DNA from: Cupriavidus sp. WKF15
GTDB lineage: Bacteria > Pseudomonadota > Gammaproteobacteria > Burkholderiales > Burkholderiaceae
Assembly (NCBI RefSeq): GCF_029278605.1
Contig: NZ_CP119573.1
Coordinates: 1,178,001 to 1,242,000 of the forward strand
Direction of reading: 5' to 3'
DNA length: 64,000 nt
A program made the position numbers and the translations under genes. Position 1 is the first letter of the stretch; each line of letters begins with the position of its first letter. The notes beneath the pieces were generated by a model. It was not told the DNA's origin, did no database searches, and worked only from the letters and a program-made list of their open reading frames with translations. This document shows positions 37,065 to 45,249 of the stretch, piece after piece.

Positions 37065-37564
37065 GGCTTTACGTTCCCGATGTCAGTCACTTTTTGCTTC
37101 ACTGCAAGGCGGTCGAGCGACGCGAGTGGCAAGTTCATGAACAGGTCAAGCCGCTTGCGGAGTGTCGCTGCCGCATCCTTGAACGCACGCTTCTTTGTGT
37201 CCTCCGAGCCCTCGACGGCGGCCGGGTCTGGAACACCCCAGTGCGCGGTGATGGGTTGTTGCCCTGGCCAGACTGGGCACTGCTCCCCAGCGGCCTGGTC
37301 ACACACGGTGAATACGAAGTCCATCACCGGCGCATCCGGCGTGGCGAACTCACTCCACGACTTGCTTCGTAGTCCCCCGGTGGGAAGTCCCATCTGTGTC
37401 AGGAGTTGCAGTGTCAGCGGATGGATTTCTCCCTTCGGGTGACTGCCAGCCGAGTAAGCTTTGAATCGCCCGCCCCCGAGGGCGTTCAACTGAACCTCAG
37501 CTAGCACGCTGCGTGCTGAATTGCCGGTGCAAAGAAACAGGACGTTGTAAACCTTGTCGCTCAT
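37061..37564 (-). CDS. arsC: Arsenate reductase (LMW-PTP type), copy 1
   Basis: A 167-residue enzyme with the phosphatase-type P-loop CTGNSAR (Cys12-Arg18) and the redox pair Cys88/Cys96 (VCDQAAGEQCP). Family members reduce As(V) to As(III) using thioredoxin or a like thiol. The C-terminal tail is about 25 residues longer than in the 131-residue Staphylococcus enzyme. It is about half identical to copy 2 next to it. ATG at 37564; the longer frame overlaps copy 2. Confidence 0.92.
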   Translation of the reverse strand: MSDKVYNVLFLCTGNSARSVLAEVQLNALGGGRFKAYSAGSHPKGEIHPLTLQLLTQMGLPTGGLRSKSWSEFATPDAPVMDFVFTVCDQAAGEQCPVWPGQQPITAHWGVPDPAAVEGSEDTKKRAFKDAAATLRKRLDLFMNLPLASLDRLAVKQKVTDIGNVKP

Positions 37565-37598
37565 GTCGAACCTCGCTTGGGTAGGCTGGTCACGGTTC

Positions 37599-38117
37599 TC
37601 AGGTCGCGCCGATGGCAGTGACATCGATGTCGCCAACCCTGTGCAGCTCAGCGCGAATGGCAGTCTCATCGAGGTCCGCGAGTGGCACCTTCAGGAATGC
37701 CTCGACTCGGTACTTAATTTGTTGGGAGACCTGCTCGAACGCTGCGCGCTTCGTTTCATCCGAGCCCTCTATGGCTGCAGGGTCATAAAATCCCCAGTGG
37801 GCGGACGATGGGTGTCCCGGCCAGAAGGGGCAGACTTCGCCGGCCGCCTGGTCGCAAACCGTGATGATGAAATCCATGTGCGGGGCATCCGCCTTGGCGA
37901 ACTCATCCCATGACTTGCTGCGCAGGTTTGACAAGTCGTAGCCCGTCTTCTTGACCTGCTCGATTGCGAACGGATTCACCGTACCGGACGGCTGGCTGCC
38001 TGCGCTGAACGTCTTGAAGCGGCCATGGCCCATCGTCGCCAAGAGCGCTTCGGACATGATGCTGCGCGAGGTATTGCCTGTGCAGAGAAAGAGAACGTTA
38101 TAGGTGTCTTTGCTCAT
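37599..38117 (-). CDS. arsC: Arsenate reductase (LMW-PTP type), copy 2
   Basis: A 172-residue paralogue of copy 1 with the same key residues: P-loop CTGNTSRS (Cys12) and Cys88/Cys96 (VCDQAAGEVCP). Its ATG overlaps the arsI stop by four bases; 34 bases separate it from copy 1. Tandem arsC genes are common in Burkholderiales. Confidence 0.92.
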   Translation of the reverse strand: MSKDTYNVLFLCTGNTSRSIMSEALLATMGHGRFKTFSAGSQPSGTVNPFAIEQVKKTGYDLSNLRSKSWDEFAKADAPHMDFIITVCDQAAGEVCPFWPGHPSSAHWGFYDPAAIEGSDETKRAAFEQVSQQIKYRVEAFLKVPLADLDETAIRAELHRVGDIDVTAIGAT

Positions 38118-38569
38118 TTGTTGCGGCTGCGGAAGGTGATGGTGGCTGGCGTCGGGGCACAGCAAGCCGATGCCGATTCCTCGGGGCGCGATTCGCCGAA
38201 GGTGGGGATGGAGTCAAGCGTGTGATATGACTCCCACGCGATGCCTTGAGGGTCTACCGTCCAATACTTGTCCGACTTGGCATAGCAGCAGTTGGTGCCA
38301 ATCTGCGCTTCCATCGGAAGCTCTACGCTGGCAAGTCGCGTCTGCATCTCGTTGAGTTCCTCTTCGGACTCGACCTGGACACCAAGGTGGTCCAGGCCAG
38401 CCTTGCGCCCACGCATGGAAATAGCGAAGTTGACGCGCGGGTCATCGAGCATCCATTTCGCGTAGTCATCCTTGGTGACAGTCGGCTCGCTAGCGAAGAG
38501 CGCTGAGTAGAAACGGATGCTCTCAGTCAGGTTATCGACGGACACATGAACATGTAGTCGTTTCATCAT
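38114..38569 (-). CDS. arsI: ArsI-like C-As lyase (VOC/CadI family)
   Basis: A 151-residue vicinal-oxygen-chelate protein. The iron ligands expected in ArsI are present (His8, His61, Glu113), and so is the vicinal Cys94-Cys95 pair in TNCCYAKSDKYW that binds trivalent organoarsenicals. The C-terminus adds another CC (SACCAP). ArsI breaks the carbon-arsenic bond of methylarsenite; CadI relatives bind metals, an alternative reading. It starts ATGATG, overlapping the arsR stop by four bases. Confidence 0.85.
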   Translation of the reverse strand: MMKRLHVHVSVDNLTESIRFYSALFASEPTVTKDDYAKWMLDDPRVNFAISMRGRKAGLDHLGVQVESEEELNEMQTRLASVELPMEAQIGTNCCYAKSDKYWTVDPQGIAWESYHTLDSIPTFGESRPEESASACCAPTPATITFRSRNK

Positions 38570-38901
38570 TTGTCTCCGCAGGTAGTGCAATCGCTCGCCG
38601 GCACGACCGCGCAGGATTCCCCTTGGCAGCAGTTCTCGGTGAGAAATCCAATGAGTTCATTCATGGTGGCGTAGCTGGCCGAATAGATTACGAACCGGCC
38701 CTCTTGCCGCGACGTAACCAGGCCAGCATGTCCCAACTCCTTCAGGTGGAAGGAGAGTGTGGAGGCTGGGGTGTTCGTTGCCTCGGCGATGTTGCCGGCG
38801 GTCATGCCCTCCGGTCCAGCCTGTACCAAGAGGCGGTAGACCCCTAACCGAGAGCTGGATGCGAGTGCAGTAAGGGCCGCAATGGCGTTTTTCGTTTCCA
38901 T
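38566..38901 (-). CDS. arsR: Arsenical-resistance repressor ArsR
   Basis: A 111-residue winged-helix repressor: STLSFHLKELGHAGLV recognition region, and As(III)-binding Cys91, Cys92 and Cys97 near the C-terminus (ENCCQGESC), the Acidithiobacillus-type arrangement, not the CVC of the E. coli type. First gene of the operon; the -10 box lies six bases before its ATG, leaving almost no leader. A further CTTC lies at the very end. Confidence 0.92.
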   Translation of the reverse strand: METKNAIAALTALASSSRLGVYRLLVQAGPEGMTAGNIAEATNTPASTLSFHLKELGHAGLVTSRQEGRFVIYSASYATMNELIGFLTENCCQGESCAVVPASDCTTCGDK

Positions 38902-38907
38902 ATTTGC

Positions 38908-38936
38908 ATAGTAATCGAAATATCGAATAGACGCAA
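38908..38936 (-). promoter_or_regulatory. arsR promoter with internal operator
   Basis: On the minus strand TTGCGT (38931-38936) and TACTAT (38908-38913) are 17 bases apart; the spacer carries ATTCGATATTTCGAT, a repeated TTCGAT element fit for ArsR. Transcription should start at or next to the arsR ATG. Confidence 0.65.
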
Positions 38937-39326
38937 CGAGAAGCTCTCCGGCAGTGCGTTGTCCTGGGGCTCGAAATTCAGAGCAGCTCTTGGCCTGCCG
39001 TTGACGTCCATGAACAAGGCTTGCTGGCCGGCGTGTAGCCTGCCCATCTTTCCCGAGCCGGTTCTTCTGTTCGCCGGCTCAACTTGACCGTCCAAGGTTC
39101 AAACGCCGGCGTGTTGCCGGCAGGGTGTCCGCCTAGGCGCAGTTTCGTCCTGGCTGCGCCCCGAGATGAAGGCTAAAGAGTGGTCAACACCTACCCCTAT
39201 GGCGGGATGGTTCGGCAGCGCCGGGTTTACCTTTCGACCAGAGGGCTGATTAGGGGGGAGAGTCCCTAGGTGGACTGAGCGGCCAAGTCGAGCACCGCCG
39301 AATCCATGGAGCTGAATGCGTCGAGA
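38937..39326. other. Gene-free stretch
   Basis: About 390 bases upstream of arsR with no recognised gene. Contains eroded, GC-rich sequence with inverted GCCGGC-type motifs (around 39022-39120), one possibly a terminator. Confidence 0.4.
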
Positions 39327-39701
39327 TTACTCGGCCCAAACGGTATCGGCATCCCTCAATAGATGTCCGGCCAGAATGTAGTCGCCAAGCTTCATGGCCT
39401 TCGCTTCCAAGGCTGCCAATTCGTTAGCTGACAACTCGGTCAGCGCAAACTGGCAATAAAGATTGCGTTGACGAAACGTTAGCTTTGGGCGCTTCAAACC
39501 GGCAGCAAGTGCGGCTGGCGACTTGACGACAATACTCTCGTGGCCGCGATACTGGACACGTGCCCCAGACTTCTCGCCCAGATGACTGAGTTCAGAAGCG
39601 TCTTGCCAGCCAGTCTCGTAGTCGAGTTCGACGAGTCCAACTCCCACCGCTTCGAGGAGTCTGAGGGCTTCCCCTTTGGTCCCTGCACGTGCCGTCGTCA
39701 T
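39327..39701 (-). CDS. Hypothetical protein, 124 residues
   Basis: Unrecognised soluble protein with a Lys/Arg-rich middle (GLKRPKLTFRQRNLYCQFALTEL) and a helical C-terminus (ELAALEAKAMKLGDYILAGHLLRDAD). The start follows GGGGGAAGAA. No neighbour on the same strand. Composition is natural for a real gene. Function unknown. Confidence 0.5.
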   Translation of the reverse strand: MTTARAGTKGEALRLLEAVGVGLVELDYETGWQDASELSHLGEKSGARVQYRGHESIVVKSPAALAAGLKRPKLTFRQRNLYCQFALTELSANELAALEAKAMKLGDYILAGHLLRDADTVWAE

Positions 39702-40035
39702 TTCTTCCCCCGTTCAAATCTCCCGGCGTACGACCGCCCGTTCGCTTCTTTCGTCTCATTGAGTTCAAATCAAGGACTTTCCCAATGACTGCGACATCCC
39801 TCCAGCGTCGGCCTCGGGTCGCCTTTGCATGCAACCCAAGGGAGGCAGCCACAGGGAGTAGTTCAGTCTCCCTTCGATTTGAGGTGGCGATGTCTCTTAA
39901 TTCTGACGTAAGAAAATTCTAAGTCAATACAGACTGGCGCAGTGCTCGACAAGGAACTCATGCATGTACGAGGAAAACAACGGTGAGCAGAACTTCACCT
40001 GAAGACGCCGCTAGCGCTAGCCAGAATTAGTCGCC

Positions 40036-40071
40036 AAATAAAATCCCGACCGGTCGGTCTAGATTTTATTT
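40036..40071. repeat. Nested inverted repeat, cruciform-type
   Basis: Outer arms AAATAAAATC (40036-40045) and GATTTTATTT (40062-40071) pair perfectly; between them lies the self-complementary CCGACCGGTCGG (40046-40057). An AT-rich stem with a GC-rich cap. May be a bidirectional terminator (T-rich on both sides) or a protein site. Confidence 0.7.
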
Positions 40072-40080
40072 GCGTCACAT

Positions 40081-40094
40081 TTGAGATACATCAA
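40081..40094. promoter_or_regulatory. FNR/Anr-like box
   Basis: TTGAGATACATCAA matches TTGAT-N4-ATCAA with one difference. It lies 186 bases before the small gene at 40280, upstream of the PHB genes. Oxygen-dependent control is inferred only. Confidence 0.4.
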
Positions 40095-40279
40095 ATTGTG
40101 ATATTACGCGCCATCATGCTGTGGATTAAGAGCGGGCCCATGCGTGGGTTTACCATGCCTTCCGGTTGTATTGAACATTATGTTTCGGGCAGCTAAGATG
40201 TTTTTCCGAGCGCCGAGACAGGCGCTCACCAGCCAGACCTTCCGTGTAGTCGCCTAGCCGCATATCACGGACGGTAGTG

Positions 40280-40522
40280 ATGTCCCGTAGCACTATTAAA
40301 CCAATAGCTTGGGAGGCTGCTGTGCTGAGTCATCATGAGTTCGCCACTCTCGTACTGGTAAACGACAGCTCTGACCCTGCTGAGTTGGACAGGGCGGATG
40401 TGGAGGCATTGCTCGCGCGTGAGTTCGTCACGCTCGAGTCGGTAGGGCAAAAATGTAGCCGACCTCGGGTCACATACCGAGGCTCCGCTTATCTCAAAGC
40501 GATGGGCCGGGTTCGAGCATAG
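40280..40522 (+). CDS. Small hypothetical protein, 80 residues
   Basis: Unrecognised, acidic-basic mixed, likely winged-helix-sized: LVLVNDSSDPAELDRADVEALLAREFVTLES, then RPRVTYRGSAYLKAMGR, which resembles the wing region of small DNA-binding proteins but is not assignable. ATG at 40280 (a GTG precedes it directly). Upstream of the phasin gene on the same strand, 200 bases apart. Confidence 0.5.
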   Translation: MSRSTIKPIAWEAAVLSHHEFATLVLVNDSSDPAELDRADVEALLAREFVTLESVGQKCSRPRVTYRGSAYLKAMGRVRA

Positions 40523-40722
40523 GAATTCCGGCGCGCGCGGTCTGTCGATGAGCGACGCGCTCTGCCCCATAGAGACTCGCTGGCATCGATGCCTCCTTGG
40601 GCCTTCACACCGAAGTCCGCTGCCAGGGAGCAGCGCTGACGCTGCAATTGTCATTCACCCGATTCCCACCAAGGCCTTGCCAACGAATAGCTCAAGGGCG
40701 GGTCTCACTCAGGAGATGCAAG

Positions 40723-41292
40723 ATGGCTCAGTGGACAGCAGAACAATGCACGAAAGCGCAGTTGGCGGGCCTTGAAGTCCTCGTCGGACTCACCAACAAG
40801 GCCCTTGAGGGCTTTGAAAAGGTGATGGAGTTGAACCTGCAAACAATGAAGACGAGCCTGGCGCAGACCCGGGAGGGCGTCATGAAAGCCCTCTCAGTCC
40901 AGAATCCGCAAGAACTCGTCGAATTGCAAATCGAATTATTTCAGCCAGCAACCGACAAGGCATTGGCGTATCGCCGTCAGCTGTTTGACATTCTGGCCGC
41001 CACACGGGCTGACTTCGACAAGGTGGTCGAAGTTCAATACAGGGCAGGCAAGCAGGGGCTGCAGGACTTCCTCGAAAAGGTGGAGAACAGCGCCCCATCA
41101 GGGTCAACGGCTCCGCTGGCCGCTTGGCAGGAGGCCCTAAAGGCGACCACTATGTTCTATGAGTCGGTACAGTCGACCGCAAGGCAGACCGTGGAGGTAG
41201 CCGAGAACAGTCTCAACACGGCTGCGGCGGCAGCTTCAAAAGGCGCGCGACATCGCGTAGCGCAGGCGTCTGCGTCAGCTGCGGCGAAGTAG
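40723..41292 (+). CDS. phaP: Phasin (PHB granule-associated protein)
   Basis: A 189-residue amphipathic helical phasin-2 family protein: QLAGLEVLVGLTNKALEGFEKVMELNLQTMKTSL, then NPQELVELQIELFQPATDKALAYRRQLFDI. The C-terminus is Ala/Lys-rich. Phasins coat PHB granules and control their size. AGGAGA precedes the ATG. The acetoacetyl-CoA reductase gene follows 131 bases later. Confidence 0.92.
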   Translation: MAQWTAEQCTKAQLAGLEVLVGLTNKALEGFEKVMELNLQTMKTSLAQTREGVMKALSVQNPQELVELQIELFQPATDKALAYRRQLFDILAATRADFDKVVEVQYRAGKQGLQDFLEKVENSAPSGSTAPLAAWQEALKATTMFYESVQSTARQTVEVAENSLNTAAAAASKGARHRVAQASASAAAK

Positions 41293-41423
41293 TTCCGCTT
41301 TGGCCCCCAGTTGGCACATTCACGGCTGGGGGGCGCCAAATTCTCGGAGATGCTGGGTCTCAGTGAGCAGCGCTGGGCCGTGGCTCATCCGTGCGGTTAT
41401 ACCAAACACAGAGGATTGGACAC

Positions 41424-42167
41424 ATGACGAAGAAGCTTGCCGTAGTCACAGGCGGGATGGGCGGTATCGGTGAGGCTATCAGCGTCCGGCTGCATCACGC
41501 AGGTTATACGGTGGCTGTCACGCATTCCCCGGCTAATAGCGGCGTCGCGAGCTGGCTGGGAAAGATGGAGGAAAGCGGGCGTAGGTTCCACGCCTATCCT
41601 GTCGACGTCGCTGACTATGACTCGTGCCAAGAATGCATTGCCAAGGTTCGGGCGGAGCTGGGCGCTGTCGACATTCTGGTGAACAATGCTGGCATCACGC
41701 GGGATGCCAGCTTCAAGAAGCTGGACAAAATCAACTGGGATGCGGTCATGCGCACCAACCTCGACTCGGTGTTTAACATGACCAAGCCTGTGTGCGACGA
41801 GATGGTGAAGCGCGGCTGGGGACGCATCATCAACGTGTCGTCCATCATTGGTTCCAAGGGCGGCTTCGGCCAATCCAACTACGCGGCTGCCAAAGCGGGC
41901 ATGCACGGCTTCACGAAGTCGCTGGCGCTCGAGGTGGCCAAGAGCGGCGTGACGGTCAATACGGTATCGCCTGGCTTTATTGCCACCAAAATGGTGACCG
42001 CTGTGCCACAAGAAATACTCGATACAAAAGTCATCCCTCAAATCCCAGTAGGTCGCCTGGGGAGGCCTGAGGAGGTTGCTGCGTTGATTGCGTATTTGTG
42101 CTCGGAGGAGGCCGCCTTCGTCACCGGGGCGAACATTGCCATCAACGGTGGGCAGCACATGCAGTGA
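41424..42167 (+). CDS. phaB: Acetoacetyl-CoA reductase
   Basis: A 247-residue SDR protein highly like PhaB of Cupriavidus: nucleotide-binding TGGMGGIGEAI, NNAGITRD, catalytic Ser-Tyr-Lys in NVSSIIGSKGGFGQSNYAAAKAG, and PGFIATKMVTAVP. It makes (R)-3-hydroxybutyryl-CoA with NADPH for PHB synthesis. No phaC or phaA is nearby, so it supplements the chromosomal set. Confidence 0.93.
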   Translation: MTKKLAVVTGGMGGIGEAISVRLHHAGYTVAVTHSPANSGVASWLGKMEESGRRFHAYPVDVADYDSCQECIAKVRAELGAVDILVNNAGITRDASFKKLDKINWDAVMRTNLDSVFNMTKPVCDEMVKRGWGRIINVSSIIGSKGGFGQSNYAAAKAGMHGFTKSLALEVAKSGVTVNTVSPGFIATKMVTAVPQEILDTKVIPQIPVGRLGRPEEVAALIAYLCSEEAAFVTGANIAINGGQHMQ

Positions 42168-42263
42168 GGTCTGATGTGCCGTCCAGCGCCCCACACAGGC
42201 CGGAGGGCTGGACATATAGTCTGCATTGACAGGAAGGAAGCGGTGCAGCCTTCCTGCGGGCAG

Positions 42264-42617
42264 CTAGGCGTGGTGGATATTCGTGCCGCTGTTGGCAACA
42301 TAGGCTCGCGCGGCCTCCTGAGCGACTGCAATGTCAACTGGAGCGGACCCGACAGCAATGGTAGTCACCACCCTATTGCTTACCCTATCGATGACCGATA
42401 CCGTGTTGGAACGGGCATTGACGACATAAGCGTAGGCCGATTGTGCGGCAGCCTGCTGAGCGACCGCGACCAGCCAGAACAGACACAGAGCAGCCAAGAG
42501 GCGACGTGCGTGTCTGCGTTTTGAATGTTACAACAGCTTTCGGCTTGCAGTCCCCAAGTGGGTGCCGACCAGTGCCCAGGTGAACGTGAGGCGCTGAGAC
42601 TTTTCACTGTTGTTCAT
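42264..42617 (-). pseudogene. Truncated YVTN beta-propeller protein with in-frame stop
   Basis: An ATG at 42617 after GCGAGGT opens MNNSEKSQRLTFTWALVG, stopped by TAA after KLL; in the same frame it continues RRLLAALCLFWLVAVAQQAAAQ (signal peptide) and YAYVVNARSNTVSVIDRVSNRVVTTIAVGSAPVDIAV (one YVTN repeat), ending at NIHHA. A full propeller needs about seven such repeats. So the gene is cut at its 3' end and carries a stop in its 5' part, unless the signal peptide is started separately from a TTG at 42497. Confidence 0.65.
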
Positions 42618-42729
42618 ATTGACCTCGCTTGAAATAGACGAGCCGGGGTTTCTGACCTAAATGGCGCCAAGTTTCGCGGACACAATGGCGTGCAAGTGTG
42701 CTGTGGAAAGGCGCCATGGGCTGTCTTGT

Positions 42730-43221
42730 TTAGCACAAAATCTCGAATTTATCGATACGTACTGTCACGTTGCCATTGGCATCAACTGTGATGTGAAACA
42801 GGCTACGGTAGTGCAAATCCGGCACTCCCTTGTCCACCGCAATCACAGTGCCGTTGAACACCGCTGTGTAGTCCAATGCGCCGGATGGGAGAAGGTTTTC
42901 AGTGGCTTGTCCGCCCTCGTTATCAATATAACGCGCCCCAGTGTTGTTTCCTATCCCGATGCCGCGAACGCGAATGAGCGTCGAGACGTGCAAGCCTCCT
43001 GAATTATCTGCAACCGTCTTCACCTCAACGAGAATCTGTCCGGAAAAGGCGTACGTTTCGTTATTGCAATTGTTCAATCCTTCAGTGGAAAAAGGTTGCC
43101 AGGGGCTGGAGTAAGAGTTTAATGTACCTGCCTTTGCAATGGGGGAAAAGAGGAAGGAAGCAGCTGCTGTCAAGATAAGCGCAAGAACACCCTTCGTCAT
43201 GCTTGATGTTAAGGTTTCCAT
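42730..43221 (-). CDS. Exported protein of unknown function, 163 residues
   Basis: Signal peptide at residues 8-31 (MTKGVLALILTAAASFLFSPIAKA), then a beta-rich domain with NNCNNETYAFSGQILVEVKTVADNSGG and ending FEILC; three Cys could form disulfides. No family recognised. Start at 43221 or at 43200. Shares strand and export signal with its three neighbours. Confidence 0.7.
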   Translation of the reverse strand: METLTSSMTKGVLALILTAAASFLFSPIAKAGTLNSYSSPWQPFSTEGLNNCNNETYAFSGQILVEVKTVADNSGGLHVSTLIRVRGIGIGNNTGARYIDNEGGQATENLLPSGALDYTAVFNGTVIAVDKGVPDLHYRSLFHITVDANGNVTVRIDKFEILC

Positions 43222-43440
43222 TTTTTTCTTCCCTGTTTTTTCGAAAACTTTAGGTCGCTATGCCGATTGACACTTGTGGGCGACCATGCACCGTGGTATC
43301 CGTTAAGCGATGGCTTGGCGCCGACCGAGTGGCCGACACTAGCGCCGCGCAGGAGGCCGCTATCAGCTTTGTGCAACTATTCTGGTATTCAACCCATCTA
43401 GTCTCCTATCAAAAGTGGCTCCGCTATTGGGGCTATGACT

Positions 43441-43863
43441 TCATTTCGAGAACGGATTGCAACCCAGGCACCCACCGTCCGCTGGCAGGACATTGACTTG
43501 TACCGTCGAAGGGAGGCTGCTTACGTTATTGTCCCTGACCACAAGGGAAAATACGTACAACCCGGGCACGGACGGCGTGAAGCTTGGGCTGACTGTCATC
43601 ACACCCGTCAGTGTCACGGTGGCTGGGCCAGAGAGTTGTGACCACGCGTACGTCAACGGCTTCTGCGGGGAAGCTGGGGCATAGCTCCTTCTTCCGTCGA
43701 GTACGAAGAGGTCGCCGACTTCACCTCCCCGGTTTGAACCTGCATTCGCTATCGGCACCGAGATGCCTTCCAGTACGATAGTGCCGGCGAGGGTTGTTGC
43801 ACTCGTCAGCGCACCTATCACGAGAGCCAGCGCGCCAAGCCATGAAGGTTGAAGTCGATGCAC
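43441..43863 (-). CDS. Exported PKD-domain protein, 140 residues
   Basis: Signal peptide at residues 1-26, then one PKD-like Ig fold: ANAGSNRGGEVGDLFVLDGRRSYAPASPQKPLTYAWSQLSGP and VPGLYVFSLVVRDNN. Ends GGCLGCNPFSK. PKD domains bind proteins or polysaccharides outside the cell. No catalytic domain attached. Confidence 0.75.
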   Translation of the reverse strand: MHRLQPSWLGALALVIGALTSATTLAGTIVLEGISVPIANAGSNRGGEVGDLFVLDGRRSYAPASPQKPLTYAWSQLSGPATVTLTGVMTVSPSFTPSVPGLYVFSLVVRDNNVSSLPSTVQVNVLPADGGCLGCNPFSK

Positions 43864-43960
43864 AGTTATTCTTCCTCTCGGAAGGCGGGTAAAGGTTCAG
43901 TTGCCTTCAAGCGGGCCCGGCCAGGAGCCAGGCCCAAGTCCGTTCTACCTCTTGCTGCTC

Positions 43961-45028
43961 TCAGTCCCTGTTTCTGTAGTTGAGCGTTGCCGGGTTGCTC
44001 TTTCTAAAGATTAAGTACCACGGATTCAGGAGGGCGCCACCAGCGGTGTTGGCCGGCACGATGACATCGCAAGCCTTTGTCTTGATGTTGCAACGCCGCA
44101 GCTGTCCTGCCGTCAAAGGGTTCTGGCCATTACTTGAGATGGGAATGAACAGATTGCCTCCGGGCCCAAAAAGGATTGCATCCGCGAAGGCTCTAGGTTG
44201 GGGTGGTGTCCACAATTCGAGCTTGTCACGCTGGGCGCCAGTCTTGCCATCAAGTTGGAGGATTTTATCGGTGTCGTTCGCATCCGCTCGTAAGCTGGTG
44301 ACCCACAGATTGCCTGAGCTATCAAAGACTAACCCGTTAGGTCGATGTAGGTTCGGAACAGTTGCAGTGGATGCGAATACATCGACAAGAGTCTTCGTGC
44401 TGGCATTGAAACGCAAGATGTAGCCGACCACGGGGTCAAAGTGTGGGTCTGATGGGTCGAGGCAACCAGTGACTGAAACATACAAAAGGCCGTCGGGACC
44501 GAAAACTGCGCCTCGCGGATGGAACTGGGGGGTAAACTTGTGCTGGTCAAAATTACCCAAAAATGCGCCCGCCGCGTCATATTCCTTGATGTTGCCTTGA
44601 TTGGCACAATTGCCGTTCGTGTAACCTTCATCGGCCACGTAGAAGCTTTGGTTCGGCCCTCCTCGCACAATGCCCTGTGGAAAGAATGGCGCATTGCGGT
44701 CGCTCGAGGCGACTAGCTTGCTAATATAAGTGCCGAGTGCACCATCAAAGCGCAAAACTTCGCCGGGAATGGGGAGATTGACATTCTGGTTGACGACGAC
44801 TAGTTGGCCATCGGTAAAAATTAGGCCAATCGGCCCGTGTAATCCACCACTCTTGGAAGAGACGAAAGCACCGAGATACGCCCCGCTGTCGGAATCGAAT
44901 GCCTTGACGGTATCGTCTCCTAAGTCGCCAATAAACAGTTCATCTGCCCTCGAAGACTGAGCGACCGAAAGTCCTATTAGCCCTATCGATGCAGACAGTA
45001 GAAGGGAACGCAAAAGGTGTCGTTTCAT
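43961..45028 (-). CDS. Exported NHL/SMP-30-like beta-propeller protein
   Basis: A 355-residue protein with signal peptide (residues 1-28) and six or so propeller repeats: ELFIGDLGDDTVKAFDSDSGAYLG, FYVADEGY, NIKEYDAAGAFLG, GPDGLLYVSVTG, LVFDSSGNLWVTSL, LFGPGGNLFIPIS. Such propellers can be lactonases or binding proteins; no metal-site set can be assigned. Complete, unlike the YVTN relic nearby. Confidence 0.82.
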   Translation of the reverse strand: MKRHLLRSLLLSASIGLIGLSVAQSSRADELFIGDLGDDTVKAFDSDSGAYLGAFVSSKSGGLHGPIGLIFTDGQLVVVNQNVNLPIPGEVLRFDGALGTYISKLVASSDRNAPFFPQGIVRGGPNQSFYVADEGYTNGNCANQGNIKEYDAAGAFLGNFDQHKFTPQFHPRGAVFGPDGLLYVSVTGCLDPSDPHFDPVVGYILRFNASTKTLVDVFASTATVPNLHRPNGLVFDSSGNLWVTSLRADANDTDKILQLDGKTGAQRDKLELWTPPQPRAFADAILFGPGGNLFIPISSNGQNPLTAGQLRRCNIKTKACDVIVPANTAGGALLNPWYLIFRKSNPATLNYRNRD

Positions 45029-45249
45029 GTTCTTCTCCTTGTTGGAACAACGACAAGAGTAGGCGCCAAACGGGACGCCCTCAGGGCCTCCTGATGAATC
45101 CTGACGGAAGCCAATGTTGTGGTCGTAACGGGGCTACGTCGCCGCTATAGGTCACGTCTCATGAGACCTCACCTACTCGGCGTACGAAAAACCCCTCGTT
45201 TAAAGAGACGTATGGGGTGCTGAAGCAAACGACGGCCTAAAGGGTCAAT

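Larger units (their letters stand above)
39702..40279. other. AT-rich regulatory-looking stretch
   Basis: No gene. Holds the large inverted repeat at 40036-40071 and the FNR-like box at 40081-40094, and is lower in GC than its surroundings. Confidence 0.5.

Noticed and set aside
41397..42215. 272-codon minus-strand frame opposite phaB
   Set aside because: Shadow of the conserved reductase gene; no ribosome site or family.
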